Source: Arbacia lixula (lineage: Eukaryota > Echinodermata > Echinoidea > Arbacioida > Arbaciidae). From it: 64,000 nt of DNA. Of this stretch, positions 10,787 to 22,266 are shown piece after piece. Within the stretch, counting starts at the first letter, position 1. Each line of letters starts with the position of its first letter. Made by a program: the position numbers and the translations under genes. Location of the stretch: NCBI GenBank assembly GCA_963669155.1, contig OZ022589.1, positions 12,702,848 to 12,766,847 on the forward strand, written 5' to 3'. The notes under the pieces are model-generated. The model had not been told where the DNA came from. It ran no database searches and saw nothing but the letters and a program-made list of their open reading frames with translations.

Positions 10787-13700
10787 AGCTCTCCTTCAGG
10801 CCGATGTCATCGTCCTCCTCGGGGCTCGTCTCAACTGGATCCTTCACTTCGGCTTGCCGCCCAGATACGGGGAAGCAACCAAGTTCATTCAGGTATCAGT
10901 CAAGGATCATAAGCCCGAAATTATAAAGGAGCTTTAGCTCTTATCCGCGATTTAACACTCTCAGGACCAAGCTAGGGAACCCCACTGACTCATTACACAT
11001 TTCATGCACCGACGGTACTGAAAGGGTTAAACCAATTTTGCCATATTACGTCATCTAAACTGCTCAGAGGCGTGGTTTAAACTTAATCTAGTCCACGGAT
11101 TGCTTAAACCGCGGACTAGAATTAAAGCTCCTTTGTGAATTCGGGCCATAGGGATTTATTAAATTAATCCAATGCTTTGCGAAGAGACAATCGATCATAT
11201 AATCTCTGTTTTTCTCCGCAATAAGATGTTTTTTTTTCCAACCCGACATGTGTGCTAGGCAATGTGAAAAATACACATTGGTCATATTTTTAGTATCACC
11301 TCCATGATGTTGCTTTGTTTGTTCTAGCCTACAGGAGCCGGTAGGTTTTTAGACGACCCGTCCTAAACTTCCTCGAAATCTAGCGACCGCTCTAATTCCG
11401 CTTAAAGGTAGTTTCCAGTCTTAATATTGTTAGAGAAGTTCTTAGACACCATTTTCTTCCATTTCCCGTGGAAGTGATTGATTTAGACAATACTATTGTT
11501 TTGACCGGCAAGGGCTTCCCTGCATTTAACGGCTAAAATTTAAAGGGATAGATCACCCTGAAATTGTGTTTGTTTCACTAAAAGCAGACACATACTAATT
11601 AGTGAAGGTTTGATGAAAATCCGTAAAAGGATAAGAAAGTTATGATCTTTTAAAATTTTCATTATGTGACGTCACGCGCGAGGAATATTGTGTACATTTT
11701 CCCCCCAAGAAATTGCATTTCCCTAAAAAAAGTGCATCCTTTTTACCTGTGGATTTGATACATCATCAGAAATACGTTACAAACTTACCTGTATGAACAA
11801 AAATCACATTATTGTCAAAAACAGAAGAAGAGCAATTTATGGCATTATATTGCACACAAAATACAGGAGAGCACCTCGCACGAGACGTCACAAAATTGAA
11901 GTGTCAAAAAAGCATCACTTTCTAATCGTTTGACGGATTCTCGTTAAACCGTCATTATTATGTTTCGTTTATGTTCTGCTTTTATTGAAACCTATTTATT
12001 ATCAGGGTGAGCTGCCCCTTTAACGGCTGAATCTTATTGCATGGCCCATGACAATAGTGAAAGATTGGGTTGTTACGTAAGCGGCTTTGATTTGAATGTA
12101 CATGCATGAATAAATTGATTATTGCTCAGATCGACATTTGCCCGGAGGAGCTTGGTAACAACATCAGAAGCGATCACGTGATAGGATTATCAGGGGATTT
12201 ACAAGCAGTGTGTCAGCAGGTAAGGCTATTCAGGAGATCAGACGTCTTTTACGAAACATGTCAACAGCTTGTGGCAGAGAGTGTGTCATCCGAATGGGTC
12301 TGTCTACCAGTAAAGGGATATTTTTGGCACAATTTACTGAATCATTTGAAATTATGACCACCTTGCACCACCAAAATATGACAAGGTGTTGAATTAATGT
12401 CCCTCCAAAATAAATTCAGCTAAAATCCTGCTCTGAATGTTCATTTATTATATATTCTAAACTAAGCCTGTACATATTTGCCATATCACGTTGGTAACGG
12501 GACAGACGAGTGTGTTACAAAATCGTCTGTCCCGTTACCAACGTGCTGTGTCAAATTTGTACAGGGCAAATATTCTGAAGCGTACAAAACGTTGTAAAGT
12601 GCATATCAATAAATTTCTTTGATATTTTATTATTATTGGCTGGTTTATTTAAGAGACAAAAAATGATTGGAACTTAAGAGATTTATGCAAATGTTAAAAT
12701 AAATGTAACAGAAATGTACCCATTACCGTAGACAGGCCCAAATACATATAAAACATTATGAAAGTAGGTGTGGCCAGTCGCTACCAACCTACCCCAACGT
12801 CATTCGCTACAACCACGTCAACATACAAGAACACGGCGGTGAAAGTGTCCGTGGTACGTGACATAAGTGTGACAATTCTGAGTTTATTTCACAATTTATT
12901 ACTGGTAAACAAATTGCCACAGGGTACACACAGAATTCACACGAGTACTACTATCCCATAGAAAGACAGATACAGTGAAACATTTAAAGGTAACCAGTCC
13001 CTTTTGCAGACTTAATTCTGAAAGTTCCCTGACTTTGTCATCATTTGAGAGAGAGAGTGGCTATATAATCTTTCCCTGGAATCAACAAAGCGTAATATTC
13101 GGATTTGAGGAAATAATTTTCGATAATTGATCGAGCTCCCTTTTTTCGTACCACAAAAATAGTTAAATCTCAGTGGAAACTAGTTCGATTTTCTTTTATT
13201 CTACGGGAGTTATAGTACTTCTGACTTAAAATTTCACAGTTGGTATCCCAAAGATACCTGCTAAACATCTGCAAACTTTCATGAAGTTTGCAGATGTTTG
13301 TGAAAGGGACGGGATGTCTTTAAAGTGACTGATTTAGAGAGTCAAGAACTGGAATGTTTATGTACAGGTTACTTTCATACACGCAGGTTTCAATGAGATT
13401 CCAGGGAGATTTCCAAGGAGGAGGAATGTGGTCTGTATGGACTGGTGGTTGTTGTTTACAAAGGGTAGCTAGAGCAGATTTCACTGTTATTATACATTTA
13501 ATGAAACCATGTTTTTCAGAAGGTTAAGACACCTTGCAACTTATTGACATAAGAATAAAAAACACATGCTAATTTTACTCTATAACTGCGCGTTATTCAG
13601 AGTTGGCGGGAGTGTAATTTTTTAATGTTGAGGTTTGACCACGATATCAACATAGCTCATCGTTACACTCCGTGCTATTGACATTTAGTTTGTCGAAGAG

Positions 13701-14322
13701 GTGCAGTCCCAGCAGAGGAGAGGTGCCTGGCCGTACCCCTCCAGTACCCCTTGGTGGCAGACCCTGAGGTCAAAGGTCAAAGAGAATGAGGAGAAAAGTC
13801 GAGTATTGGCCAGTGACCTGTCCCTGCCAATGAACTACTATGCCGCCATCTCCAAGGTAACAAGCAACCCCAGTATTGCTAACTCTGTATGTCAGATAAA
13901 TGCTACGCCATGGGATTTGTGTACTCAGTAAGTGAAAAGATACACCAATGGCACATTAATTAATTATAAAATAGTTAATTGTAAACCATTTTTGACTGTG
14001 AGGTCTACGGTAAAAGAGCAAAGGAATAAAATGAGTAAGCAGAGCGAAGAGTGCTTCTTAAACTTGTTGAAATTCCCAGTATTATAAAGGCCCCCATATA
14101 TCTCCTCCATACATGAAAATCGGCTTGATCAGAAAATCAAAGAGAAAAAAACCACACAACTTAATTCGTTCTGGCTACTAAAATATGTCCATGTGATATG
14201 AGAATAATCTGTTTGTTATTGACCACATAAATCCCTTTTATAGACCGTCAGAAAATAAATCTTTTCACTTATCTTAAGTTTGCGCAATAGTTTCTAAATG
14301 CAACCGGACATCTATAGGTTTT

Positions 14323-14383
<61 letters not shown>

Positions 14384-17300
14384 GGGTTAGAGATTAGTTT
14401 GTTAAATGATTTTCAGATGATGTAACAAAAAATCATGTCAGCCCCATTGATATATATCTTTGGTCCCAGCAGTTTTTGAATGAAAAGATTAAACGCAATT
14501 GTGGAGTAATTGCAAACGTTCTGGTGACAAGTTTTGATCAGCGAATTTTCTGTACATTCATCATTTGGAGATTAATGTGAATTCATCAAATCTTTAAAAT
14601 GTCTATTCCGCTCAAAAAGTGAAATTTGTTAGCAGATATCTGCTCTTTTGGTGTTTGTAGTTGATCTTGTTCATCTATGATATCTCATTCTATGCAGAAG
14701 TAGTGATGTCCATCTGTTCATATGTTGCAATCAACGTTCTTCTCACAAAATTGTACATTTATCATACCCCTCAAAACATTTAACAAAAGTGCTGTAATCT
14801 CCCAGATTCAGGCCGCAATCTGATTCGTTAGTGTATGTATTTGATCTTGTTTATGATACGATATCTCACCATTCTCTGTAGAAGTAGTCATATCCATATG
14901 TTGTAATTAACGTTCTTTAACATGTATCTTGCCACCTCGCAAATAAATGTGCTGTAAACATCACAGATTCAGGCCGCGATTCCCAAGGACAGTCTGATAG
15001 TTAGCGAGGGGGCAAACACAATGGATATTGGGAGAACTATCCTGCTAAACCACTCTCCAAGACACAGGTATGCCAGAGACGTAAACATGAATAGTTTTTC
15101 ACTTCTCCTGAAAAGGTTCATGAAGGTATGACTGAAACTTCATTCACATGCCGAGTTTCATTGCTTTTGCGAATGGGAAACCCTATCTTTAAATCTAAGG
15201 TTTAGTAAGTTTATTTCATTAATGTCTCGAATATGAGTGCGAAAGGTTATCATATGATTTATTGCTCTTCTTTGTCCTCCCATCTATCTGATTATCTTTA
15301 TTATGAATTGATACTTGACTTTGGAGCTCACTCGAATCCACATTTAACGATGTCAAATAATCTTCATGATATATCTGCATACATCGTATTTACTCCCCTT
15401 CCCCTTTATCTCTCACTATCTTGATACCCCCACCCTCTAACTACTCATCTCTCTCTCTCTCTCTTTCTCTATCTTATCTTGCCCCCTCCCTCCTTGACTT
15501 ATTTTGAACTTGCTCAAACATTCCTTGTCAATCTTGAACAAGCTTTATCATACATCCGCACATATCTCCTTTTAGCCTTATTCCCCCTTTCGATAACCCT
15601 CCACCCTCTCTCTCCCTCTCTGTCTAATCACCCCCCCCCCCCCTTCTTAACTTATTTTGAATTTGCTCGATCATGCTTTATTAATCTTTAACATTCTCTT
15701 TCTCTTGATACCCCCCCCCCCCTCCCTCACCACCGCCGCTCTTCTCCGTGTTGCAAAAAGCAGACTAGACGCAGGGACGTTTGGCACCATGGGTGTGGGG
15801 ATGGGGTTTGCCATTGCTGCTGCACTGCTAGCGCGGGACCGCTGGCCTGAGAAGCGTGTGGTGTGTCTGGAGGGAGACAGTGCCTTCGGCTTCTCAGGCA
15901 TGGAAGTCGAGACTATCTGCAGGTTTGTGTACTGTGGCTGCCCTACTGTCTCAAAAGGAAGCAACTAACGGAGACTTTTCTTGTAAATGAGAAAAGTGTA
16001 TCTTTTACGTGCGTTGGCGTTTAGTGCAACATCACATCATGATAGATCAAATATTCGGCAGCAAGATGGATATTTCTTCTACAGATTTTGTCTGTATGTA
16101 TCCGGGAATGATGGGTACAATCAGCGAGTATCAATAATCCAAGTTTGAGTAATTTGTCACTTGCTACCTTTTGCCAAAGAAGAACAGTGTAGTTTTGCGG
16201 TGGTATCCCTTTAAAAAAATACCACCAGAGGTAACAATATTATCTCCCTAAAGATAAAATGTCCCTGAAATATTTTCATCTTTGGGATTCCACAACACAT
16301 TTCAGGATCATTTTATCCCATATTGATGATCGCTTGAGCTTTGCACCTTTCACAGAGGCAGACAGAAGTGAAAGTTCTCTCATGTTTCTTGCATACATTA
16401 ACCGTATTGCCGAGAAGTTGGACATCTTTCTCTCTAAGTGCGTTTCAGAATACTGATTTTGCTCTTTATAGCATTAAGATCCATCTCTCAGGCTCATTAT
16501 CAAAGACACGATTACAATTTGTTATCTTTTATCCCAACTTGGCCTTTCAGGGTACCAAACGTTGCATTTGCCTTAACTCTTTGAGATGAAATACAATTTT
16601 TTTTACAGGGAAAGTCAACCCTGATGTTAGGTTGTTTTTAATGATTTAAGCAGAAGCATGAAAGAAACATAAAAGTGAATGTTTGATGAAAATCTGTCAA
16701 AGGATAAGGAAGTTAAGATCTTTAAAAAAATGATTTTGTGACGTCATATGCGGTGATTTGCCATTTGGTCCAATCCCAGTTGGTCCACTCACCATTTCGT
16801 CTACCATCACATGCTGATATATATGGGTTAGGGTTAGGGTAGGGGGTCTGGATTAGGGTTAACGGTTGAGGTTGTGGTGTAGATTAGAGTTGTTGATAAG
16901 TTAACCCAGTATTTTAATCTAAAACGGTATCTTAAAGGGGTTCCATGGAGACAAAATGGTGAGTGGACCAACTGGGATTGGACCAAATGGCAATAAACCT
17001 CACATGCGAGGTGCTCTCCCATAATGTTGTGTGCTCTATGATTCCATGAATTGCTCTTTTTCCGTGTTTGATGAAGGAATACATTTTTTTTTCGTAGAGG
17101 TACTGTATGTGTGTAAAAACATGTGTCTAATAATAACTTTATTATCCTTTGACGGATTTTCGTCACACCTTCACTAAGATGTTTCTTTCCAGTTTCTGCT
17201 TTTATCAAAACCATCTTAAAGGGGAAGTTCACCCAGAAATTGTTTTGGTTTTAATAAAAAGAGACAAATGAAAGAGACATGAGTGAAGGTTTGATGAAAA

Positions 17301-17827
17301 TCGATCAAAGGAAAAGATTTTAAATTTGATTTTAAAGTTTTAATTTTGTGACGTCACATGCGAGGTGCTCTCCCATGTGTTGTGTACAATTTTTTTTCCT
17401 CAAAAATGTACATTTTCTCACAGAGATATGCATCCTATGACATGTGCATTTGATGCATTATTAGAAATGCGTTTTTACACACATATCTGGACGAAAAAAA
17501 ATCATTCCGTTGTCAAAAACAGAAAACACATTTTTTTGTACATAACATATGGGGGAGCACCTCGCACGTGACGTGACAAAATCAAAACTTTAAAATCAAA
17601 TAACTTTCTTTTCCTCTGACCGATTTTCGTCAAACCTTCACACATATGTTTCTTTCATTTGTCTCTTTTTATTGAAACCAAAATAATTTCAGTGTGAAGT
17701 TCCCCTTTAACTTCCTTTCCTTCCCTTCCTTTGTGATCGACTCTTACTATACCAGACGAAGTGCTGTCCTATTTTATTCTTGTGCATTCGTGTGTATGGT
17801 TGGATCTAGGATGTCTCAATTGTGCAC

Positions 17828-17860
<33 letters not shown>

Positions 17861-17863
17861 GAC

Positions 17864-17906
<43 letters not shown>

Positions 17907-20900
17907 CAGAGAGAGAGACAGAGAGAGACAGAGAGACAGAGAGAATAAACCGACTTTCTTCGTCATCTTATCCATGACTAAAAACGTTCCACGATCCTTT
18001 CAAAATGTTGATCTATCCGTGTTGAAGTAGCATAACGATACACATCAGGAAGTAATGATAAGCCTGTCTGGCCAATATCATGATGTGATTCACTTCAAGA
18101 AATTAAGAAAATAAAATATATAAGAAGGGAGTGTTGTAATCAACCTAACATGCTGTAACTTCAGAATTTGATTTGATAGTATTAGTAACAACATGATTTA
18201 CTAATTATGTGAATATGTCAAATAAGTTTACATATCTTTTTTGGTATGTAGTAGGTATACATGTCCTAGAGATAAAGGGAGATTGAGTCATACTCAAAGG
18301 TTAAGTGGTACAGTTCCAATGAAATTGTTATTACAAACGGAATGTATACCCCATAATGAATTAACAAAATGTTAAAATCATTTAAGTTAGAGCATGCCAT
18401 TTTGAAGAGCAAAATTTGGAATTCAGTCTTTTTCATCGCGTTGCCTATTTGCAGATTTAGCGATCATTTGAAAAATCATTACGAACGTGATACACACACA
18501 TGTCTTCTGTCGTGTGATACATATTAAAAATTATTTCTAATAGTTGATGCGAGAAGTTACATGCAGTACCAAACCCCATATTTGTGGTTCTTGGTCCTTT
18601 CCCGTTGTTGTTTCCTTTTCAAAATGCTATTCACATAATGTGACACTGTCATAGCACTTGTCTCACTCCCAGGCTTGTACTTTTTTTGTTTATTTCAATT
18701 AATGACAGGTACGGCCTACCGGTTCTGATCATCGTTATTAATAACAACGGCATTGCCATGGGAACCGAGAAGGACATTTGGGAGCTCATCCCGCTCGAGG
18801 ATCGCCCGAAGAGGTGGGGAAACTATTAATTACCGTAGAAACAACTGATGAACTATGAGTACATGTATTATAGCTGTTGTCATATTAGTAACAGTTTGTT
18901 TAAATTGTAGAAATTGTAGAGGGTGTATCGATTGTGACCTTAGTGTTTTATAATTGTAGAATTTGATAAGTTTTTCTATAATGGTATTTCTCCTGTTTCC
19001 AGAAGAATGTTCAGATGGATGTCTATTTTTTTTTTATAGTAAGTCTCGAACTGAAAATATTGTTACAGATGTTTAAAGAAAATGTTTTGTAGTGGTAAAT
19101 ATAATGTGACCCGTGTAAGTGGTAGTTTAAAGAGAAATAATTAAACAAATAAATAAAGAGAACCTTCCATAAAACGTTCTGAAATTGTGTATGCAAAAAT
19201 AAAAACAGGTCTATAAACTTTCTTCACCCCATAAGTGGGCCAATTATCCGAAAGAATACAACCACATGGTGTTACCGAAAGTTTTACTATTTTCTTAATA
19301 GTATTTGTTAGTACACTCTCACCATGGAAACATTCAAAGAACATTTGAGGTTTAAACGTATTGAAGCCAACTGTTCAAGGCTTCTTGATTCGTTTTTACG
19401 TCTCATTTTCTCCCCCAAGACTTATGCCGACAGCTCTGATGCCAGATGCTCGCTATGATCAGGTCATGACAGCATTTGGGGGTGTTGGCTTCAACGTTGC
19501 CACGCCAACCGAGCTGGATGACGCTCTTCGCCTCAGCATGACCAAGCACAAGGACAAACCTGTGTTGATTAACGTGTCGATCAGCCCCCAGGCACAGAGG
19601 AAACAGCAGGTATAGCCAAGGATCCTATTACCGATCGGTACTTTATTACAGATCAGTTGGATGTTTTCGCTCCCCGAAGTAAATTGGCGCACATTTCGAA
19701 GCTGCAAAGCTTGTAGAAATCTGTTAGAACCTCTACATTAAAACAAAAATAAGTGTAGAATTGTGATATTTCCCCAGAATATTGGAAATAATCTAGTCTT
19801 TTAAGATGTGATGGAAATTTTGATCAAAATTCTCGAGTCTCAAAGCTACTACATGTATGTCAACATTTGCAGGCAAATTAAACATAGAAATCCATGAAAA
19901 TACGCAGCGATCTAGCACTTTTCTGGAGCAGAAAACTACGGAGCTCAAACTTTCAGCGATCTTTTCTATCGGCATCGATTTCGCCGACACGCAATCGAAA
20001 TGAGCGAGATTCTCTTAACCGTTTTGACATAGCGCACGGTTGTTGAACTGACGCGCACAAGCACTGGGGATCCATTTTGGAATGATACAGAGTATGTGCG
20101 CAGTTTGTACCATTCCATAGAAATAAAGAACCCGCTATGTTGTCGTGAAACCGTACGTCGGATTGACGTCGCATTTCCATAGCACGTCTATTGACAATTT
20201 GTGAACGAACACATAGACTGAGGATTTAAAGTACTGTTTTTGAAATTGAGAAGGGCAAAACTTGACTGATCGGTAATAGGCGATGCGAGTGTCTCAAACC
20301 GGCCCCTTGTTTTCTTTTGAATATTTTCATACCAAAATGAGCAGGTAAAATACTGAAATTTAACTGACAGATCAGCAAAATTATTTTTTTAAAGAACTAT
20401 TCTTGGATTGAAGATTAGCGAGAAACTTTCGGAGAAATTGCGCTTCGAATATCGCTCGGGACGCGGGGGCAGGTTTCAAGGGAAGGCCTACGTGCCTAAT
20501 CAGGACTTAGTGTAGGCCTACTTAAACTGCTTATACGCCCACAAAGTGCCTTTAAACCGTGGACACAATCTAAAATTCCTTTGTGAATTCGGGCGTACTC
20601 AGGGGCAAACTAGGCTGCAGTGGGAATCAGAAAACTGGGATCAAAGGATTGTTTGCCATTGATTCGGTTTTAGGACTAAACACAATGTGTTAAAACCTAA
20701 ATCTGAATCAATGGCAAACAACCACGCCATTCTTACTCGAAATAACCACAAGCTCTGGGGTTCCCATTAGTAACGTATTGTTTGAACGATGTGAATAACA
20801 TTTGCATACATAACGAAAATGGTATACTCGTCTCTCTCAACGGTACAACAATGTTCTCTGCTCGGCCCGCTGCTTTTCAGTATTAACACGAACGACTTTT

Positions 20901-22266
20901 ACAAATCCTCTAACATTCCTTCATTTTCTTTGCTGATGACACAAGCCTCTTTACTCGCACCCCAGTCCAGAAACTCCGTCAATTACAAACTTTATCATGT
21001 AACCAGCTAGATCGGGGCTAATAAACTTTTATTAAACCTACCAAGACCAATTATATGATCTTTAGTAACTCAATCACATCACTCACAATTATTATAGGGT
21101 TTGACCATATCATCCTATTGAAAGTTGCCTCAACCAAATTGTTAGGTTTAACAATAGACGGCAATCTAACGTGGAAACCCCACATTAGCAACGTACACAA
21201 ACTCATGTCCAGAAACGTCGACATAATCAATAAAATGAAACAATACTTTCCATCCAACATACTACTCATGTTATACTCAACACTCAGTCTCTGTCACCTA
21301 AAATACGGTATTCTCGCATGAGGAAATTCCAATAAAACACACATTGATAAGCTTTATTTGATACAAAAAAAATGTCTGCGAATAATTTTTTTGATCTTAC
21401 CCATACAGACCAATTATTTCTGGAAAACAATCTACTCAAGGTGTCTGATTTATACTTGCTTAAAAAAGGTCAACTGATGTTTCAAAGTGAGCAAACCACT
21501 CTTCTCCTAATTCTCCTCAACCTTATTTTTTTTTTTTTAAATGAACTTTTTCACACACATCCAACAAGACAATCAAGACATATTCACCTTCCACGTACAA
21601 GAACACGCCTCGCATAGACTCATCACAGTTCACGGACCAAAATACTGGAACTCCTTACAACTAAACATAAGACAATCTGCCACTCTTTAAACACATGGAA
21701 AATAAAGCACCCCCCCCCCCCCACACACACACACACACATAATTCAACAATGCACAAAATCTTATAAGATCTGTTAAATCTTGTAAAATGATTAAAGTGA
21801 TACAAATCGATTTTAATCAATCAATCCTCATGCGTTTTTAAATAGCTACACACAGAAATAAATCACATTATTTGCATTAATGCAGTGTTCATCTCATACT
21901 GACAACAACGCTGCCCCCCCCCCCCCCTCCCCATCCGTTCGAGCTCCCTTCTCCTTGCATTATTTCTGTTTATTTTTTTTCATTCATCATTGTAGATACG
22001 TATATAAAATTGGTTTACAATTGATCAATAATATTTGTTAAAATTTGTCTTTGTTCAAAGGGGCCCAGCTGACAAGCTCTGCTTTTCTGGACTCCTCCAC
22101 AGACTCAACATTATCTGTATCTTTGTTTTAAAATAATTCCTTTTCATGGCTCATTACTGCACAGATTATTCTGTTGTCATTAATGCTATTTTTTTTTTCA
22201 TTGACTATTGTTTTCTTCCCCCCCCCCCAGGATTTTGACTGGTTGACCAGAACAAGCAAGCTGTGA
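10787..22266 (+). CDS. HACL1: 2-hydroxyacyl-CoA lyase 1, C-terminal half (eight exons)
   Basis: Thiamine-diphosphate enzyme that cleaves 2-hydroxyacyl-CoA to formyl-CoA and an aldehyde one carbon shorter, in peroxisomal alpha-oxidation of phytanic and 2-hydroxy acids. Exons: 10787-10892, 12130-12219, 13689-13856, 14967-15067, 15764-15922, 18709-18813, 19420-19609, 22231-22266, all GT..AG with matching phases. Landmarks: [67 protein letters not shown], then the ThDP/Mg motif running from [16 protein letters not shown] to VINNNG, and the last exon [11 protein letters not shown]. The C-terminal SKL is a textbook PTS1 peroxisomal signal. The first exon here matches about residue 270 of the human protein. 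No exon for the N-terminal half was found in the window upstream, although MSMO1 starts only 6 kb away on the other strand. Confidence 0.95.
10909..11150. mobile_element. MITE 16 bp after a HACL1 splice donor
   Basis: Inverted ends: ATAAGCCCGAAATTATAAAG on the left, and the complement of the right end reads TATGGCCCGAATTCACAAAG, both followed by gagcttta. It begins 16 bp downstream of the exon ending at 10892. An internal segment (about 10962-11032) resembles 32580-32663. A related fragment with ctttgtgaattcgggc lies at about 20580-20600. Confidence 0.7.
11538..12022. mobile_element. MITE family B copy with 9-bp target duplication
   Basis: Terminal inverted repeats start TTTAAAGGGATAGATCACC on the left and TAAAGGGGCAGCTCACC on the complemented right. 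It is flanked by ACGGCTAAA (11529-11537) and ACGGCTGAA (12023-12031), one mismatch in nine. Nine-base duplications are typical of Mutator-like elements. It contains a perfect TGACGTCA near 11667. No transposase is present. It lies in a HACL1 intron. Confidence 0.8.
12487..12545. repeat. Perfect 23-bp hairpin
   Basis: Arms 12487-12509 and 12523-12545 are exact complements (cacgttggtaacgggacaga plus cga) around a 13-base loop. Weaker complementarity extends about 15 bases further out on each side (gtacatatttg / caaatttgtac). It lies in the HACL1 intron after the exon ending at 12219. It is probably a small palindromic transposon remnant. Confidence 0.85.
14325..14385. repeat. (GA)n microsatellite
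   Basis: About 60 bases of nearly pure gagaga with one interruption, in a HACL1 intron. Confidence 0.95.
14648..14990 (+). repeat. Tandem duplication spanning a HACL1 3' splice site
   Basis: Unit 1 (about 14648-14822) and unit 2 (about 14826-14990) share gttgatcttgtt-like, gatatctca and cagaagtag blocks in the same order. Both end in cagattcaggccgc followed by [ag]at. The second is the true acceptor plus the start of the exon at 14967. The first (14804-14822) is a copied acceptor with the first 15 or so exon bases. Confidence 0.8.
15410..15725. repeat. Pyrimidine-rich tandem repeats before HACL1 exon at 15764
   Basis: A block built from tctctctc runs, ccccc runs and the phrase acttattttgaa[ct]ttgctc occurs twice, about 150-170 bp apart. 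C homopolymers of 12-14 lie at about 15629 and 15711. Small open frames here are composition artefacts. Confidence 0.7.
15938..16187 (+). mobile_element. MITE family A copy 15 bp after a HACL1 splice donor
   Basis: About 250 bp starting CTGCCCTACTGTCTCAAAAG and ending with its imperfect complement. The interior matches the copies at 31553 and 58337 (gtaaatgag, tattcggcagcaagatgga, tttcttctacagat, agtaatttgtcacttgct). It starts only 15 bp beyond the exon that ends at 15922. Confidence 0.8.
16605..17221. mobile_element. MITE family B copy split by a nested MITE
   Basis: The left half (gaaagtcaaccctga, tttgatgaaaatctgtcaaa, gtgacgtcatatgcgg) stops at 16755 and resumes at 17001 with cacatgcgaggtgctctccc. 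It continues through gacggattttcgtcacacct to the next family B copy at 17222. The intervening 245 bp are a separate element. Confidence 0.8.
16756..17000. mobile_element. Nested MITE with about 45-bp terminal inverted repeats
   Basis: Left end TTGCCATTTGGTCCAATCCC and the complement of the right end are the same, and the match continues through AGTTGGTCCACTCACCATTT to gtct, with one mismatch in about 45. The core (about 16826-16865) holds (TTAGGG)-like repeats. Left flank catatgcggtg and right flank cacatgcgaggtg look like a target duplication of about 9-13 bp with decay. No coding capacity. Confidence 0.85.
17222..17710. mobile_element. MITE family B copy
   Basis: Ends aaaggggaagttcaccc and its complement near gaagttcccctttaa. 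It contains TGACGTCA at about 17348 and gcgaggtgctctcccatg. It directly abuts the copy at 16605-17221. Confidence 0.8.
17826..17945. repeat. (GA)n/(GAGACA)n microsatellite
   Basis: About 120 bases of gagaga with interspersed gacagagaga units. Reading frames made of R, E, T or S, L here are not genes. Confidence 0.95.
19622..20282. mobile_element. Possible inverted-repeat element in the HACL1 intron
   Basis: CTATTACCGATCGGT at the left (about 19626) and ACTGATCGGTAATAG at the right (about 20265) are near-perfect complements. Together they enclose about 650 bp with no recognisable coding sequence. No target duplication was found, so the assignment is tentative. Confidence 0.45.
20645..20724. 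repeat. Hairpin, 17-bp perfect inner match
   Basis: ttgtttgccattgattc (about 20650) is complementary to gaatcaatggcaaacaa (about 20706), and weaker pairing extends inward through gttttagg / cctaaa. It is a palindromic repeat remnant next to the LINE fragment. Confidence 0.7.
20770..21832 (+). mobile_element. LINE fragment, reverse transcriptase C-terminal part
   Basis: Frame-shifting translation shows [20 protein letters not shown] (20840-20900), then in another frame FFADDTSLF, the FADD form of the catalytic YADD box (about 20925-20950). Then [20 protein letters not shown] and [16 protein letters not shown] (about 21130-21320) follow, typical of the region after the catalytic core in CR1/L2/Jockey elements. 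Several stops and shifts are present. The start is truncated and the end is AT-rich near atcaatcaatcc. It lies inside the last HACL1 intron. Confidence 0.85.

Noticed and set aside
16826-16865. Interstitial telomere from a chromosome fusion
   Set aside because: The ttaggg-like units are few and degenerate and lie inside a MITE core, so a transposon origin is simpler.
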